From positions 1 through 30,450 of the forward strand of contig AUXH01000183.1 of NCBI GenBank assembly GCA_000482145.1: a DNA stretch of 30,450 bases, written 5' to 3'. Below, piece by piece: positions 19,801-28,864 of the stretch. This stretch comes from Strigomonas culicis. Lineage: Eukaryota; Euglenozoa; Kinetoplastea; Trypanosomatida; Trypanosomatidae. The translations under genes and the position numbers were made by a program. The number at the start of each line of letters is the position of its first letter. The first letter of the stretch is position 1. A model generated the notes under the pieces. It searched no databases. It worked only from the letters and a program-made list of their open reading frames with translations, and was not told the origin of the DNA.

Positions 19801-20133
19801 CAAAATCCACTTACTGTGCTTTCACGGAATAACTCACAGAGGTCCATGTCGTATTACAACCAAAATCCACTAACTGTGCTTTCGCGGAATAACTCGCAGC
19901 CGTGCATGTCCGATTGCTACGAAGATCCATCACCCGCGCTTTCCCATCATAATTCACAGCCTTGCATGGCCTATTACAACGAAGATGCACTACCTATGTT
20001 TCCGCAGAATAACTGTCAAGACCCCATTTTGGTTGATGACGAAGATCTATATGAGCCATGCGAAGACGCACAAATGCAGCCGATGTACCCGAGAGGCAGT
20101 TTCATGCGGCAGACCAGCAGTGGAGGGTGGTAG
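16885..20133 (+). CDS. surface protein C: large type I glycoprotein with ten Cys-rich repeats
   Basis: This 1082-residue protein has a signal peptide at residues 1-32 (core VTAITVLLFCLSVLS). Its ectodomain, to about residue 400, is closely related to that of surface protein A (shared MTTSS, IP.FNLTMT and TTATM.GTTPLF). A Cys motif ends in YGPYC, then DPVGYY. An irregular Cys module lies at about 446-498 and ten regular 37-residue modules at 499-868 (VC.V.NC.TCVTNTEDQC.TC...YKLSSD...C). A membrane helix at 893-916 precedes RRKK and a tail with four 20-residue repeats. The tail ends EDAQMQPMYPRG....SSGG, matching EDVQMQEIEPRG....SSGG in A. It stops at TAG 20131-20133 while homology to A continues in frame beyond the stop. 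The stalk probably projects the ectodomain from the cell; the ligand is unknown. Confidence 0.88.
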   Translation: MCAMSRRTASLVTAITVLLFCLSVLSTYVAATTSIAIQGSVSLSGQTIDGSVYNLRSMTTSSQRSLNYITDCTIKGEGLGISGFWSAVSDYRIPLFNLTMTRSTVTSATISIIGHYPHYSTLGIYYTTATMSGTTPLFDFTDLNLAHYVVVYILDTTATWSAGGSGGDVLVVGGLTRQLFTDYSGFYMVNVRATNAAHMMHQPTPTCEGQRDSCLDLDNGLIAIDNALCINCKGPFLQSDMSRTFINGFSTDVLRISNCTSTGGQPFIHAVGGYAVNFGYSGNLLFYGITADGSLFSPSSKLVSIGQTTLMSFMHINLPSLGVSEDIPVGIRSCCTAWMGNLTINSVPLTTLTMLANYKLLAHYLLDPFGKIIEKAGLGTVVESLGDPASVFCVRPHFTYSYWESLNGWQRARCFCLSSGYGPYCMPIPDPVGYYAYYAPPSSTCTASHCSLCPSGEPQTCLACADGYVLNPTTSQCVTKPVCSGNQQTSTDGLSCVTMTCKVTNCNVCVAEQDTVCQTCASGYKLSSDAKSCSAMVCSVGNCATCVTNTEDQCATCATNYKLSSDKKTCSAMVCSVGNCATCVTNTEDQCATCATNYKLSSDKKTCSPMVCSVSNCTTCVTNTEDQCATCATNFKLSSDKKSCTEMGCNVDNCAKCVTNTEDQCATCASNYKLSSDTKSCTEMVCNVNNCATCVWNTEDQCETCTTNYKLSSDAKSCSPMVCSVSNCAACVTNTEDQCATCATNYKLSSDKKMCSAMVCSVGNCATCVTNTEDQCQTCTTGYKLSSDRYGCSQTVCRVLYCATCVTNMEYECETCASNYKLSSDNTSCSQMVCNVNDCVTCVTNTEDQCLTCATNYTPSNDKQSCINATTETPKDGDTKAKNATNSMLSTAAIVGLICGVLGLLILVLIGVCCCYRRKKEQDESVSYDETPSGSFILRSHKDSDSFIPYYNDNSRSGPSQSSSADSTSYCNQNPLTVLSRNNSQRSMSYYNQNPLTVLSRNNSQPCMSDCYEDPSPALSHHNSQPCMAYYNEDALPMFPQNNCQDPILVDDEDLYEPCEDAQMQPMYPRGSFMRQTSSGGW
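18379..19488 (+). repeat. ten tandem 111-bp Cys-rich units
   Basis: Units begin at 18379, 18490, 18601, 18712, 18823, 18934, 19045, 19156, 19267 and 19378, every one exactly 111 bp (37 codons) long with no indels. The second and third units (18490 and 18601) are nearly identical, while the first and the last two are more diverged. That pattern fits expansion from the middle of the array. Confidence 0.95.
19789..20028 (+). repeat. four 60-bp repeats in the tail of surface protein C
   Basis: Units start at 19789, 19849, 19909 and 19969. Each encodes a 20-residue unit of the type SYYNQNPLTVLSRNNSQ..M, Ser- and Tyr-rich. The first two are nearly identical and the last two diverge. Confidence 0.88.
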
Positions 20134-20210
20134 GCAATGGTGGGTTCCATGAATCAGCTTTAGTACGTGGATCTTGAAGGTAATGGGGTGTTTGATGGGA
20201 GCCATTACGC
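20134..20210 (+). pseudogene. decayed C-terminal extension of surface protein C
   Basis: Read in the frame of surface protein C, the bases after the TAG give twelve positions from SSGG to YVDL, with stops at 20131 and 20161. Surface protein A has exactly the same SSGG-to-YVDL spacing, twelve residues, with no stops. After YVDL the C frame continues EGNGVFDGSHYAFQ against KEDDAVEAYNSYFE in A. This segment was therefore probably once translated as the end of C. Confidence 0.6.
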
Positions 20211-20940
20211 ATTTCAACAGCGTGTTTCTGAAGTGCACGTAACTCTACTGAGGGGCAACAGTGGGATTCTCTTCGTACTATATTTGCTTTTTATTTTCTT
20301 TTTTTATTTTGTGTTTTTCTTTCTCTTAATACATTTTCTTCTCTTTCCTTCGTCCTCTCGACTTATTGGACACCATTCGCGAGTGTATATTTTTCCTTGT
20401 TTTCTCTTTGGCTTTTTTTTTTGAAGCGTGCAGAAAAATGGGATTTACAGAGTAGGCAAGGAGTGTAATGAAGAAAAGAACGATTAGTTCTCGATCGCGA
20501 TGTGTTTATCAAGATAAAGAGTTTTTCAGTCGCTAGTCCTCCTCTTCTCTACTTTAAAGAGAACATTTGTTTCTTTTCTTTTCGATAATCCGCCGCGCCA
20601 ACCACTGCATCCTACTACGCCAAGTATCTTTGATTTTTTTTTCTTTGAGAGGATAGAGCACCTCTCTATTGCACATCGCATGCGGTACAGTTTAGAAAAA
20701 AAAACATTTTGTGGTAAATTTGATACGGTAAAAGGAAAACTGCATAGATTAATGTATTCCATCGCTTGAACGATGAAGACACTCACGTGGGTTGAAATAT
20801 AATGTTCTCTTCTAAATTCTTTTTTTTTTGGTGTTTATCGGAGGTTGAAACATAACTGAACATATTAGTTCATGTACTGCCAGTGGGAGGGTAAATAGGA
20901 TATGTAATGCTAAGTACGGAAAGTATATATGCATATATTT
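20211..20940. other. T-rich intergenic region
   Basis: This is presumed 3' untranslated region and spacer with many T-runs. No gene is supported. Confidence 0.5.
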
Positions 20941-22100
20941 TTGCACAGGTCTCATAGTGAACAGAAGTCACACTTTTTTGATTCCTTGTACTCAAAAATT
21001 ATGAATTTTAATAAGATAGCATTCATTTTTTTTTTGATAAATAACTGTATTCATTTTTTCTTTTTTCATCAAGAATACTTTGTCTTTCGCTTCATCTTTC
21101 TTGATTCTTCAAGATACTGGCATGTATTTTACTGTATCATTTATCATAAGATCTTGATGGGATTTCGCTTGAATCAAAATTGCGGATCAGACAGTTGCCG
21201 AAAAACACCTAGTATTCTTTTTTTTTCTAGTTTTTTTTTTCATTTACTTTATCCCCTGTGCACAACGATGATCCGCTAAAATCAGTTGCATCAAACAGGA
21301 AGAGAGAAGAAGAGCGTCACTGTTCATGCGGCATACGGGTAGTCACGCTTTGTAGAGTTCGTGGAATCTGTATCCATTGTGCAAAAAAAAAAAAGAAAAA
21401 CGTTGCTTGTATTTTGATGCATATCATATAGTTGAAGAAGCATCTTCATTCCATACCTCCTTTTATTTTCAAAACAGTGTGTCTTGTACACGTATACTGC
21501 TTCACACATCTCTTTCTCCTCTGTGCTCTATATACTGTCTCTCTTTAGTGTCGATAGTTATTTCATTCTCGACTCTATATCCCTTGCCGAAAGTGATTGT
21601 TTCTTCCTTCAAGTACTTGTACGCTGCTGGCATGACCTGCCCAACTGAGATGGATGCTGCTGTACGATTTTGCATAAGTGGTGAAGTGACATGCCGCCGC
21701 TAGGTGCATTCTGCTAAAACGAGCGCTTTCTCTTCCTTTTGTTATGATTTCTTTTCCTTGTACACGTGCCGGGGTGTTGTGGGGCGTATGACTCGAATAA
21801 AGTAGTGTAGGCTTCTCTCGAGGGGCGTCCGAGGAACAACATGTCAGAGGCTTCAGAGGCTGAGGGTGTTTTAGACGAGTTGTGGGCGTTGCATGATCTG
21901 TTGAGTCGGTTCCATGCCTATGAGACAATGACATGCGATGGCGATGGACGCTAGTTAACAGAGCGTCATGGTTTTCCCTCTGGTAAGGTTAACTAATTGT
22001 ACAGAGTCTGTGTTCTTTCATTTGCAACATCCAAGTCGAAAATATGCGGCTGTTTTTCTGGCTTGATTGTATAGACGCAGAAATAAATACGGGTCTATTT
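20941..22100 (+). repeat. dispersed flanking module, copy 2 (long form)
   Basis: Collinear blocks are shared with copy 3 (26860-27890): agaagtcacacttt (20962 and 26872), a catttat.ataag block, a catagttattt block (21553 and 27312), a short frame containing VLDELW (about 21870 and 27670), and aaaatatgcg (22038 and 27875). Blocks at 21319-21386 and 21553 are also shared with copy 1. Identity is patchy, so this is an old duplication. It precedes LRR gene 2, whereas copy 3 precedes surface gene D. Confidence 0.6.
21841..21954 (+). other. short frame with VLDELW, relic or small gene
   Basis: An ATG at 21841 opens a 37-codon frame (MSEASEAEGVLDELW...) ending at TAG 21952-21954. Copy 3 of the flanking module has a related frame at 27650-27724 (MPEAESVLDELW...). 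The shared residues suggest that this part of the module was once, or still is, coding. I recognise no family, and the two frames diverge right after VLDELW. Confidence 0.3.
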
Positions 22101-22627
22101 CGGCTTCGAGAAGAGTATTTGTAACGAAAGAAACTGCATAGTAGTAGCCCAATCAGTAGTAAATGTGCATCCATATTTCGACGTGTGAGCGGACTGTGGT
22201 CCCGTTATATCACTGCTTTTCAACATCATTATTTTTTTTTTCGCTAGTTTCCGTGCTGGTGGCTTGTGTGTTTGCTCAAGTAGTACATCACCTTCCCTCT
22301 GCGATACTCTCACCGCATCTCTACTCATTTCTCTCCCGCACACCTCTTCTATGTACTTCATGTAGTTTTTTTTTTCTCGATTTTCATTCTCTTCTTTCCC
22401 ACTTTTAAATACCTATTTAACAGTAGCTTTTTTATCATTTCAGAAATTCTGGAACCTTATAGTTTTATATAAAGATACTCAAAAATACGCTTTCCTTTTT
22501 CTTCAGTTTTTTTTTCAAATAGTATTTCGCGTGAATTCTTGGTCTTTTTTTCATAACTCATCTGACTGTTTGAATTAAGCGGAAACCCAACAAAAAGAGT
22601 CTGATTTGTCTGTTCGCACCCACTGCA
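22101..22627. other. 5' flank of LRR gene 2
   Basis: This T-rich spacer has many T-runs. Near 22436-22490 the sequence catttcagaaattctggaacc matches the immediate upstream flank of LRR gene 1 at about 7513-7535. Possible splice acceptors are AG at 22505-22506 and 22521-22522. Confidence 0.5.
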
Positions 22628-23613
22628 ATGCAACGCACGACTGATGAAGTGGTGGAAGGCAACATGTGGACGCCAGTGAACAGCTACGCACTGGGGCTGG
22701 TGACGGCGTATCTGCCTCGCGTCTCGTGTGCAGTGTGCGCGTCGGACCGCAACGTGAGGGCTCTGGCGGAGCTCAACAGGCCTGTGCACACGCACACTAT
22801 TATTGTTTCGAACCGCAAAGGTTTTTACATTGGAGAAAACTGGAATTTCCCCTGGGAAGTGGAAGAGGACCATGTCAATGAGGAATATGAGGATTCATTT
22901 TCCGTTTCCAACTTCGGAGAGGAAGAGAATACTGTTGAGAATGAAGACAGTGATGTTACTACAGAGATCTGGGAGCACGTGGTAAAGTTTGAGTACAATG
23001 AAAGCCATATGGACCATGCATTGTGTGTGATGGATGTGAGTGATGTGCATGCCGTTCATTTGGTGACGTGGTGGCTTCAAGTGGTTGGTGTCCGCTCACT
23101 GAAGCTCATAAATGTAGATAAGTTGACTTCTTTAGGCTTGGAAAACGTCCTTTTCACCTTGCTGACAATGTCACACCTAACAAGGGAAGGGAGACCTCTG
23201 CCGTTGGTGCTGCAGGAGCTACTTTTTGAAGGGAGGGAATCTTTTCCCACATATATGAAGCACTTAAACTCTATCCAGGAGTGTCACGGTTTACAAAAAC
23301 TACACCTAAAATGTTGTGTGTTGGGGTCACTCCAAGGGCTCGAGACACTCACACACCTGAACGATTTTCATCTCGAAGGAACACTATCCAATACACTCAC
23401 GCCGTTCAAGAACTGTGTGTGGCTGGAGACACTGTTTATTGGTGAGTGTTTGAATTTGACCTCAATAATAGGTCTTGAAAGATTGACGGCGTTGCGAGAG
23501 TTGACCATCTGCCACTCCGGTATAACGGACTTGGTGCCTCTCCGTGTATGCCTGCATCTGAAAAAGCTAGACCTGCGGAATTGCTCGAGTCTACAATCTT
23601 TAAGGAGTGTGGA

Positions 23614-24427
23614 AGGTTTAACCGAACTCACAGAGCTGTATCTTTCAGACACGGAAGTGAGTGACCTCCGCTTGCTGCAACAATGTGTGCACATGGTAAA
23701 GTTGGAACTAAGCGGCTGCAGAAAGGTGCATTCCTTAGACGGGTTGCAGGACATGACGACATTGAGAGAGCTGGACCTTTCCCGTACGCAGGTGCATGAC
23801 CTCCGCTTCCTAAGGAGATGCGTGCAAATGACGAAGCTGGATCTATGCGGATGCAAGGAATTGGGATCCTTGAACGTCTTGCAAGACATGATACAACTCA
23901 CAGAGTTGGACCTTACCCATATACAGGTGCGTGATCTCCACTTCCTGAGGAAGTGCACACAAATCACGCAGCTGGATTTAACGGGTTGCAAGGATTTGGA
24001 ATCCTTAAACGGACTGCAAGACATGACGCAACTCACAGGGCTGAACCTTTCGTGGACGAGGGTGCATGACCTCCGTTTCCTGAGAAAGTGCACGCAAATC
24101 ACGCAGCTGGATCTAAGGGGTTGCAAGGAGTTGGAATCCTTAGACGGTTTGCAAGACATGACAGTACTCACAAAGCTGGACCTTTCCCATACGCGGGTGC
24201 TTGATCTCAGCCAGCTTCCTGAGGAGATGCGTGCAAATAACGAAGCTGGAGCTTTGCGGCTGCAAGGCTTTGGAATCCTTAAGCGGATTGCAAGACATGA
24301 CGCAACTCAGAGAGCTGAACCTTTCGTGGACGAAGGTGCGTGACCTGAACACTCTGAGTGGATGCACAGAACTCCATCGGATTGATTTGCGGCTCTGCAC
24401 TGAGTTGCACTCGTTAAAGGGTTTAGA
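23614..24427 (+). repeat. 135-bp LRR units in LRR gene 2
   Basis: The ga.atgac-type block occurs at 23614, 23749, 23884, 24019 and 24154, each 135 bp apart, and then at 24293, a spacing of 139. The one aberrant interval locates the 4-bp insertion without reference to any other gene. Confidence 0.9.
24208..24215 (+). other. frameshift site: cagc tandem duplication
   Basis: The sequence gatctcagccagcttcctga has cagc twice. The equivalent place in LRR gene 1 reads gatctcagcttcctga with one copy. The extra 4 bp shift the frame by +1 and cause the early stop at 24341. Confidence 0.8.
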
Positions 24428-24563
24428 GAACTTAGAAGAACTTGAGGAGATTTCTATTTCTCAGAATATGAGACGAAAAGTGGATGTAAGTTCAATACCA
24501 TCCAAAAAAAAGAGAATTATCAAATACCAACGCCATTCGAACTGTACGGGTTGTGTAGGATAA

Positions 24564-25470
24564 AAACCGACTCTCCATGATTTTGTATTTTCTTCACGTG
24601 TACATATCTGCTTGATGCTTGCTGCAGCATAGGAGGTTTCTTTCTTTATGATAATGATGCATGCGTGTGCACATGTACATGAGGCATCCATGCTTTCCCT
24701 CTGAGAAGTCAATGGTCATATACGCTGGTTATGCTTCGGTATACATTTTAGTAACGTGTAGCAGGACAGATTTCTGTATGCCGAGTTCCACGTGAAAACA
24801 CAGAGACTTGTTTGGCGTTAGAACAGACCGTAGTGTTGTGACTACCGGGTAGAATGGTTTCATGTTTTTTTTTTTAACTATGAAGGTGTCTTTCTTTCTT
24901 TCTTTCTTTGTTGTATCTGTTTAAAATGGATAACGTTTTTTTTTTAATACTTTCTTTTTTTATTGTTTCTCTTGTTATTATCGAAAGAATGAATGGAAAA
25001 TCGCTTTTCATTTTAAACGACCTCTCCCACTAACTGAGACGCAATTGAATGAAAGGAAGTTCGTAATAATTGATACTAATTGGCACTATTGGTTAGAAAA
25101 TATCTGTTATTTCGGAAGATGTCCGCCTATATATATTTTGTTTTTACACGTATGCCCTGTTTTTGTTCTACTGCGGAAAAAGATCCAGGTGATCCATGAG
25201 TTTGCTCATTTGGCACAGCATATATTGAGTACTGTGGTATGTGGCATAATGATTAATACTTCTTCTGTGCACCGTTCTCTATTTCTCCCTCTCTTTTACA
25301 GGCAACCAAGCGATAATGTTTTTTTTTTTGTAAACACCCCTTGTGGCTTCTTCCGCACGCTTCTTAGGATTCCTCCTGCGCGCATGCAAGTTGCCCTCCG
25401 GCGCATCCATCCATCTGGCTCATTTGTTTTTCTACATTTCTCCTGAAGCTCTTTACGATTATGAAGCATG
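24564..25470. other. intergenic region, T-rich, no supported gene
   Basis: It includes a (TTTC)n tract at about 24890-24908 and several T-runs. The open stretch at 25045-25446 is low-complexity and T-rich in part, and shows no protein family features. Confidence 0.45.
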
Positions 25471-25479
25471 CGGTGTTTA

Positions 25480-25742
25480 GGCCTCGCCTGGCGCACTAGT
25501 GGCGGGATAGTTCCAGGGGCACCATCCGATATGGTTCTGTTGTCGAACCCGACGCGCAACAGCGAGTGCCCTAATACCCTGAAAGGACCATCACAGTAGC
25601 TCAGTGCATGGAGCTGGCCCCTCTGCAGTGTCTCGCAAGGTGTCTGTATGTCCACTGCGTGCTGCCGGGGAAAGCGGTCAGGGTCTGTGGTCAAAGATAT
25701 AACTCGTAAATGACGGAAGAACTGCTTGTGTTGACGGTACAC
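25480..25742 (-). pseudogene. possible retroelement-derived remnant (weak)
   Basis: On the minus strand the open stretch reads GQLHALSYCDGPFRVLGHSL, then RVGFDNRT and PPLVRQARP. The GPFRVL core with hydrophobic flanks resembles the GPY/F module at the end of some retroelement integrases. The stretch has balanced, GC-richer composition amid T-rich spacer. There is no intact gene, no terminal repeat and no other pol motif in view, so the call is tentative. Confidence 0.2.
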
Positions 25743-26859
25743 GCTCTGGTCGAGTGAAAGAGGTACTAAGCCTGTAGAGATGAACTACCACAGAAGAAGG
25801 ATGTTGGTGTCCTTGAATCGATTAAGGATGCTTACAGCGCTGCATGAGTGGATACACGCGACTTGGTCGGTGTTCATGGTCGGTGTGCTTTACCGGGAGA
25901 TACCCATATCTGGAATGCAGCATGCAGTTGCAGTTGTCCATTGTAGCATATCCGGGTCTTGGCGCGGGCACGGAGTCATGTGAAGCGTGGAAATACCATT
26001 CGAGGACCCTTGTGTGCATCCGTGTAGTTGCACGAACGGAGGTACCCAAATGCGCGCGAGTGGAAAGAGAAGCGCTTCATGACACCTGTTTGTGCTTCTT
26101 GCTCTTTTCCATACTCTTTTCTTTGGTTCGTTTTCTTTTCGTTCACCGAACGTACAACTGCAAAAAGTGTATGAATGATAAACCGAGGGCGTGAGTACTT
26201 TGGCATTTCCACGAATTAACGTATACAATCTACCAATATGTTGTTTCTGCATGATTACCTTCTTTTTTCTTTCTTTTGATTCGATTTTTTTTCAAGTGTT
26301 TTTAGAATACAGTGTCGTTTGTGTTTAATTCCACATTCTTGTCACTGATTTTGTAGAGGAATTTGCTTCTTTGGTCCCTTACTTCTATTAAGATGTGGAC
26401 AATAAAGAATACACAAATTCTTATTTAAACAAATGATGTAAGACCTATAAAATGGTGAAAGCGGACGAACAAAGCCTAAAATGGTAAGATGAAAACAAAT
26501 CATACAATTGTGCTCATGTATGTGTTTTTTTTTCATTTGGATTTTTAACGATATATATAAAAAAAAAGGATAGTCCTCTATGTATTTGTTACGATTCTTC
26601 TTTTTCTTGACACTGGTGTTTCTGTTTTTTTTTTTTTAAGAATAAAGCAAATCATTTCGTATACGTTGTTCTTTTTGTAGTGAACATGAGCGCATGCTAT
26701 CCAATACGTCAGTTTGTTCTGTTTTATTAATTCTCTTTCTCTCTTGTTATTGTTGTGAACGAGAAATGAGTAATTTGTTTTCATACTCTTTCAGTATTTG
26801 TAATACGCAATACTAAATACATACATCTACATATATATGTATGTATTAAACAAAATCTC
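25743..26859. other. intergenic region without a supported gene
   Basis: The first 450 bp are balanced in composition and broken in all frames; they could belong to the same decayed sequence as the minus-strand remnant. The rest is A/T-rich with T-runs. Confidence 0.4.
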
Positions 26860-27890
26860 CAAGCTGATAGAAGTCACACTTTGTTTTTATTCATTACAAG
26901 CATTGACTATATCTGTAAAGAAAGTGATATTATTTTCATTAGTTACTTGTTTTCATTCTAATACCTAAGAATGCGGTCTGTATCGATTCATTTCGTTTGA
27001 TTCGCTCGCATGTTAGAATTGAATTTGGTACACCATTTATTATAAGTTTATTATAATTTTTTGATGCAACGTCCCATGGATCGAAATCAAAAGCAATAGT
27101 GCTGTCGGTAGTTATGAACTATTATTTTGCTTTTTTTTTCCCCCGTTTTCGATTCTTTTTCCCTTTTTCCTTTTCTATGCGTGATGTGGTTTAAGCACTA
27201 TCCTCTTCCCCATTCTTATACTGAAAACACTTCTTGTTACACATTACTTCTCTCCTTGTCTTGCACTTTCTGTTTTGGTACTAGGTCTGCCTTTCTTTTG
27301 TTTTAGTGTCCATAGTTATTTATGTGGCTAGCATACATCTCCTATTAAAGGTGATATCAGCTGTGCGATGTACTAGAGTGCTACCAGTGCGGCGTCGATG
27401 AGCTGAGCGGGATGCTGATGTGAGATCTTGCAAACGAGATGCAGCGTCAGACCATCCCTGGGTTAATTCTGCTAGAGCTAGGACCTTTTCTCCATTCCTT
27501 TCGTTTTCGCTTGACTTTTCTCGTCGGCAGATTCGCCTTTTATACGCATGACGGTAACGACAACATGGTGGAGGTACTCATGGGTCTTTGGTGCAGCGGT
27601 AAAGCGGCCGTCTGTGATCTTTCCTGAGAATGGAGCTGCGGCAACAAGTATGCCAGAAGCGGAAAGCGTTTTGGATGAGTTGTGGGAATCAAACACGTGT
27701 GAGAAAATGTTTATACTGTTTTGATCTGATTGCGTCTTGATCCTCAGCAAATTTCTACACTAACAGGAATCGAGAGCGACGTTCGAGGCGACTTGTGTCG
27801 CGCTGATTTTAACACACGAATGATCCTGTACGTGCTGCTGGATGTTCCTTTCTTCTCTTGACTTGAAGTAAAAAATATGCGCTTTGCATA
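26860..27890 (+). repeat. dispersed flanking module, copy 3
   Basis: It is collinear with copy 2: agaagtcacacttt (26872), a catttat.ataag block (about 27032), a tactgaaaac...gttacaca stretch shared with copy 1 (about 27220), a catagttattt block (27312), the VLDELW frame (27650) and aaaatatgcg (27875). It stands upstream of surface pseudogene D instead of an LRR gene. Confidence 0.55.
27650..27724 (+). other. short VLDELW frame, second copy
   Basis: The ATG at 27650 opens a 24-codon frame (MPEAESVLDELW...) ending TGA 27722-27724. It matches the frame at 21841 over VLDELW and the acidic residues before it. It is probably a relic of a gene or element carried in the flanking module. Confidence 0.3.
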
Positions 27891-28090
27891 GTTGACACTT
27901 GGGAGATAACTAGTGTAACTTATGCTAACGCTTGTTCTTTTACTTTTCTTCTTGGTTTACCGTGCATGCAAATGTTTCCTCTTTCCCTTTCTTCTCCTTG
28001 CTTCTTACAACTCTCGGTTATCACCTCTTCTTTGCTTTAGATTTTTTTCCCTTTTGTTGCTTACTTTTTTTTGTTTATTGTTCTCTCTTC

Positions 28091-28133
28091 TATCATTCAT
28101 TTTTATTTCCCTTTTTTTTTTCATAACCTCAAG
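28091..28133 (+). promoter_or_regulatory. candidate trans-splice acceptor for surface gene D
   Basis: A long T-rich tract ending at about 28121 is followed by AG at 28132-28133, six bases before the ATG at 28139. This would give a very short leader. Confidence 0.45.
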
Positions 28134-28856
28134 CTACCATGAAAGGAGGATCCATTGTCAGCGCTGTTTTGCTGACATGGCTCGTGGTGCTCGTGAACAT
28201 TGTCGTACCCATTGCGGCTGACACGACTGTGGTCATAACCGGTTCAATGACAGTTGAAAAGGGCGACTCCAAGTACAATGGTATGACATACGATTTCACT
28301 GGCATGACACAGGCCACGGCAGTCGCGGTAGTGAACATTGCTGACGCAGAAGTCAGTGGAAATGGTCTGCGTTTCCTGGGGTTTCCCAGTGCTCCCAGTG
28401 CTACGGTATATGCGTTGAACCTGTCTCTTGCAAACGCGATGGTGATGGACAGCACCATCACGCTGCAAGGCTATCTGCCGCGCTACTCGAACTTCTACTT
28501 TTCCAACACGAAGGCCACTATGAGCGGCACGACACCCCTCTTTCTCCTGACCAACGTTGTCCCGCAGTATTACGTCATCATCAACATTGTGGACGTGACA
28601 GCGAATTGGCCGACATCCGGTAGTGGCGGCGATGTGCTCCAGATTGGCAAGACTGTTCGACTGTTGGCGCAATACCACAGCGCCTTCTACATCACTCGCG
28701 TCAACGCCTACAATGCCGCTCACATCTGGAACGTGGCTGTATCTCTTTCGTCGACCATGCACTTTGTGGTTGTGCGGGACTATTCGATGCTTGCGGTGGA
28801 CTACGTCAATTGCTACAACTGCAAGGGTGCCTTCATTTACTCGTCGAACTCACAGG

Positions 28857-28864
28857 CCCCCCCC
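28857..28864 (+). other. C8 homopolymer frameshift site
   Basis: Eight C in a row lie in a coding stretch. Upstream codons are in the frame of 28139. Downstream family homology is in the frame that would be continuous with seven C. The gene is therefore out of frame by one base here. Confidence 0.75.

Larger units (their letters stand above)
22628..24563 (+). pseudogene. leucine-rich-repeat protein 2, frameshifted near the 3' end
   Basis: The first frame runs from the ATG at 22628 to a stop at 24341-24343 (571 residues). The rest of the LRR array and the C-terminus continue in another frame to 24563. The N-terminal region aligns with LRR gene 1 (CAVCASDRNVRALAELN, WEHVVKFE, WWLQVVGVRSL) but has an acidic insert of about 30 residues near residue 85. 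LRR pairs of 45 residues follow. The break is a 4-bp tandem duplication at 24208-24215. Without it the gene would code for about 643 residues ending HSLKGLE... and ISIS..M like LRR gene 1. It may be a real pseudogene, a truncated functional allele or an assembly error. The sequence on both sides is otherwise well preserved, so the break is recent or artefactual. Confidence 0.75.

Noticed and set aside
20131..20163. UAG reassignment to an amino acid
   Set aside because: TAG is the only signal for it, and it occurs in-frame only at the end of surface protein C. No other gene in the window contains internal TAG codons.
24308..24343. Genuine alternative C-terminus of LRR gene 2 after the frameshift
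   Set aside because: The residues after the shift lose the LRR pattern at once, while the other frame keeps it to the end, so they are out-of-frame translation.
27582..27640. tRNA-like box A (tggtgcagcgg)
   Set aside because: No matching T-arm (box B), anticodon stem or acceptor stem can be found in the following 70 bases.
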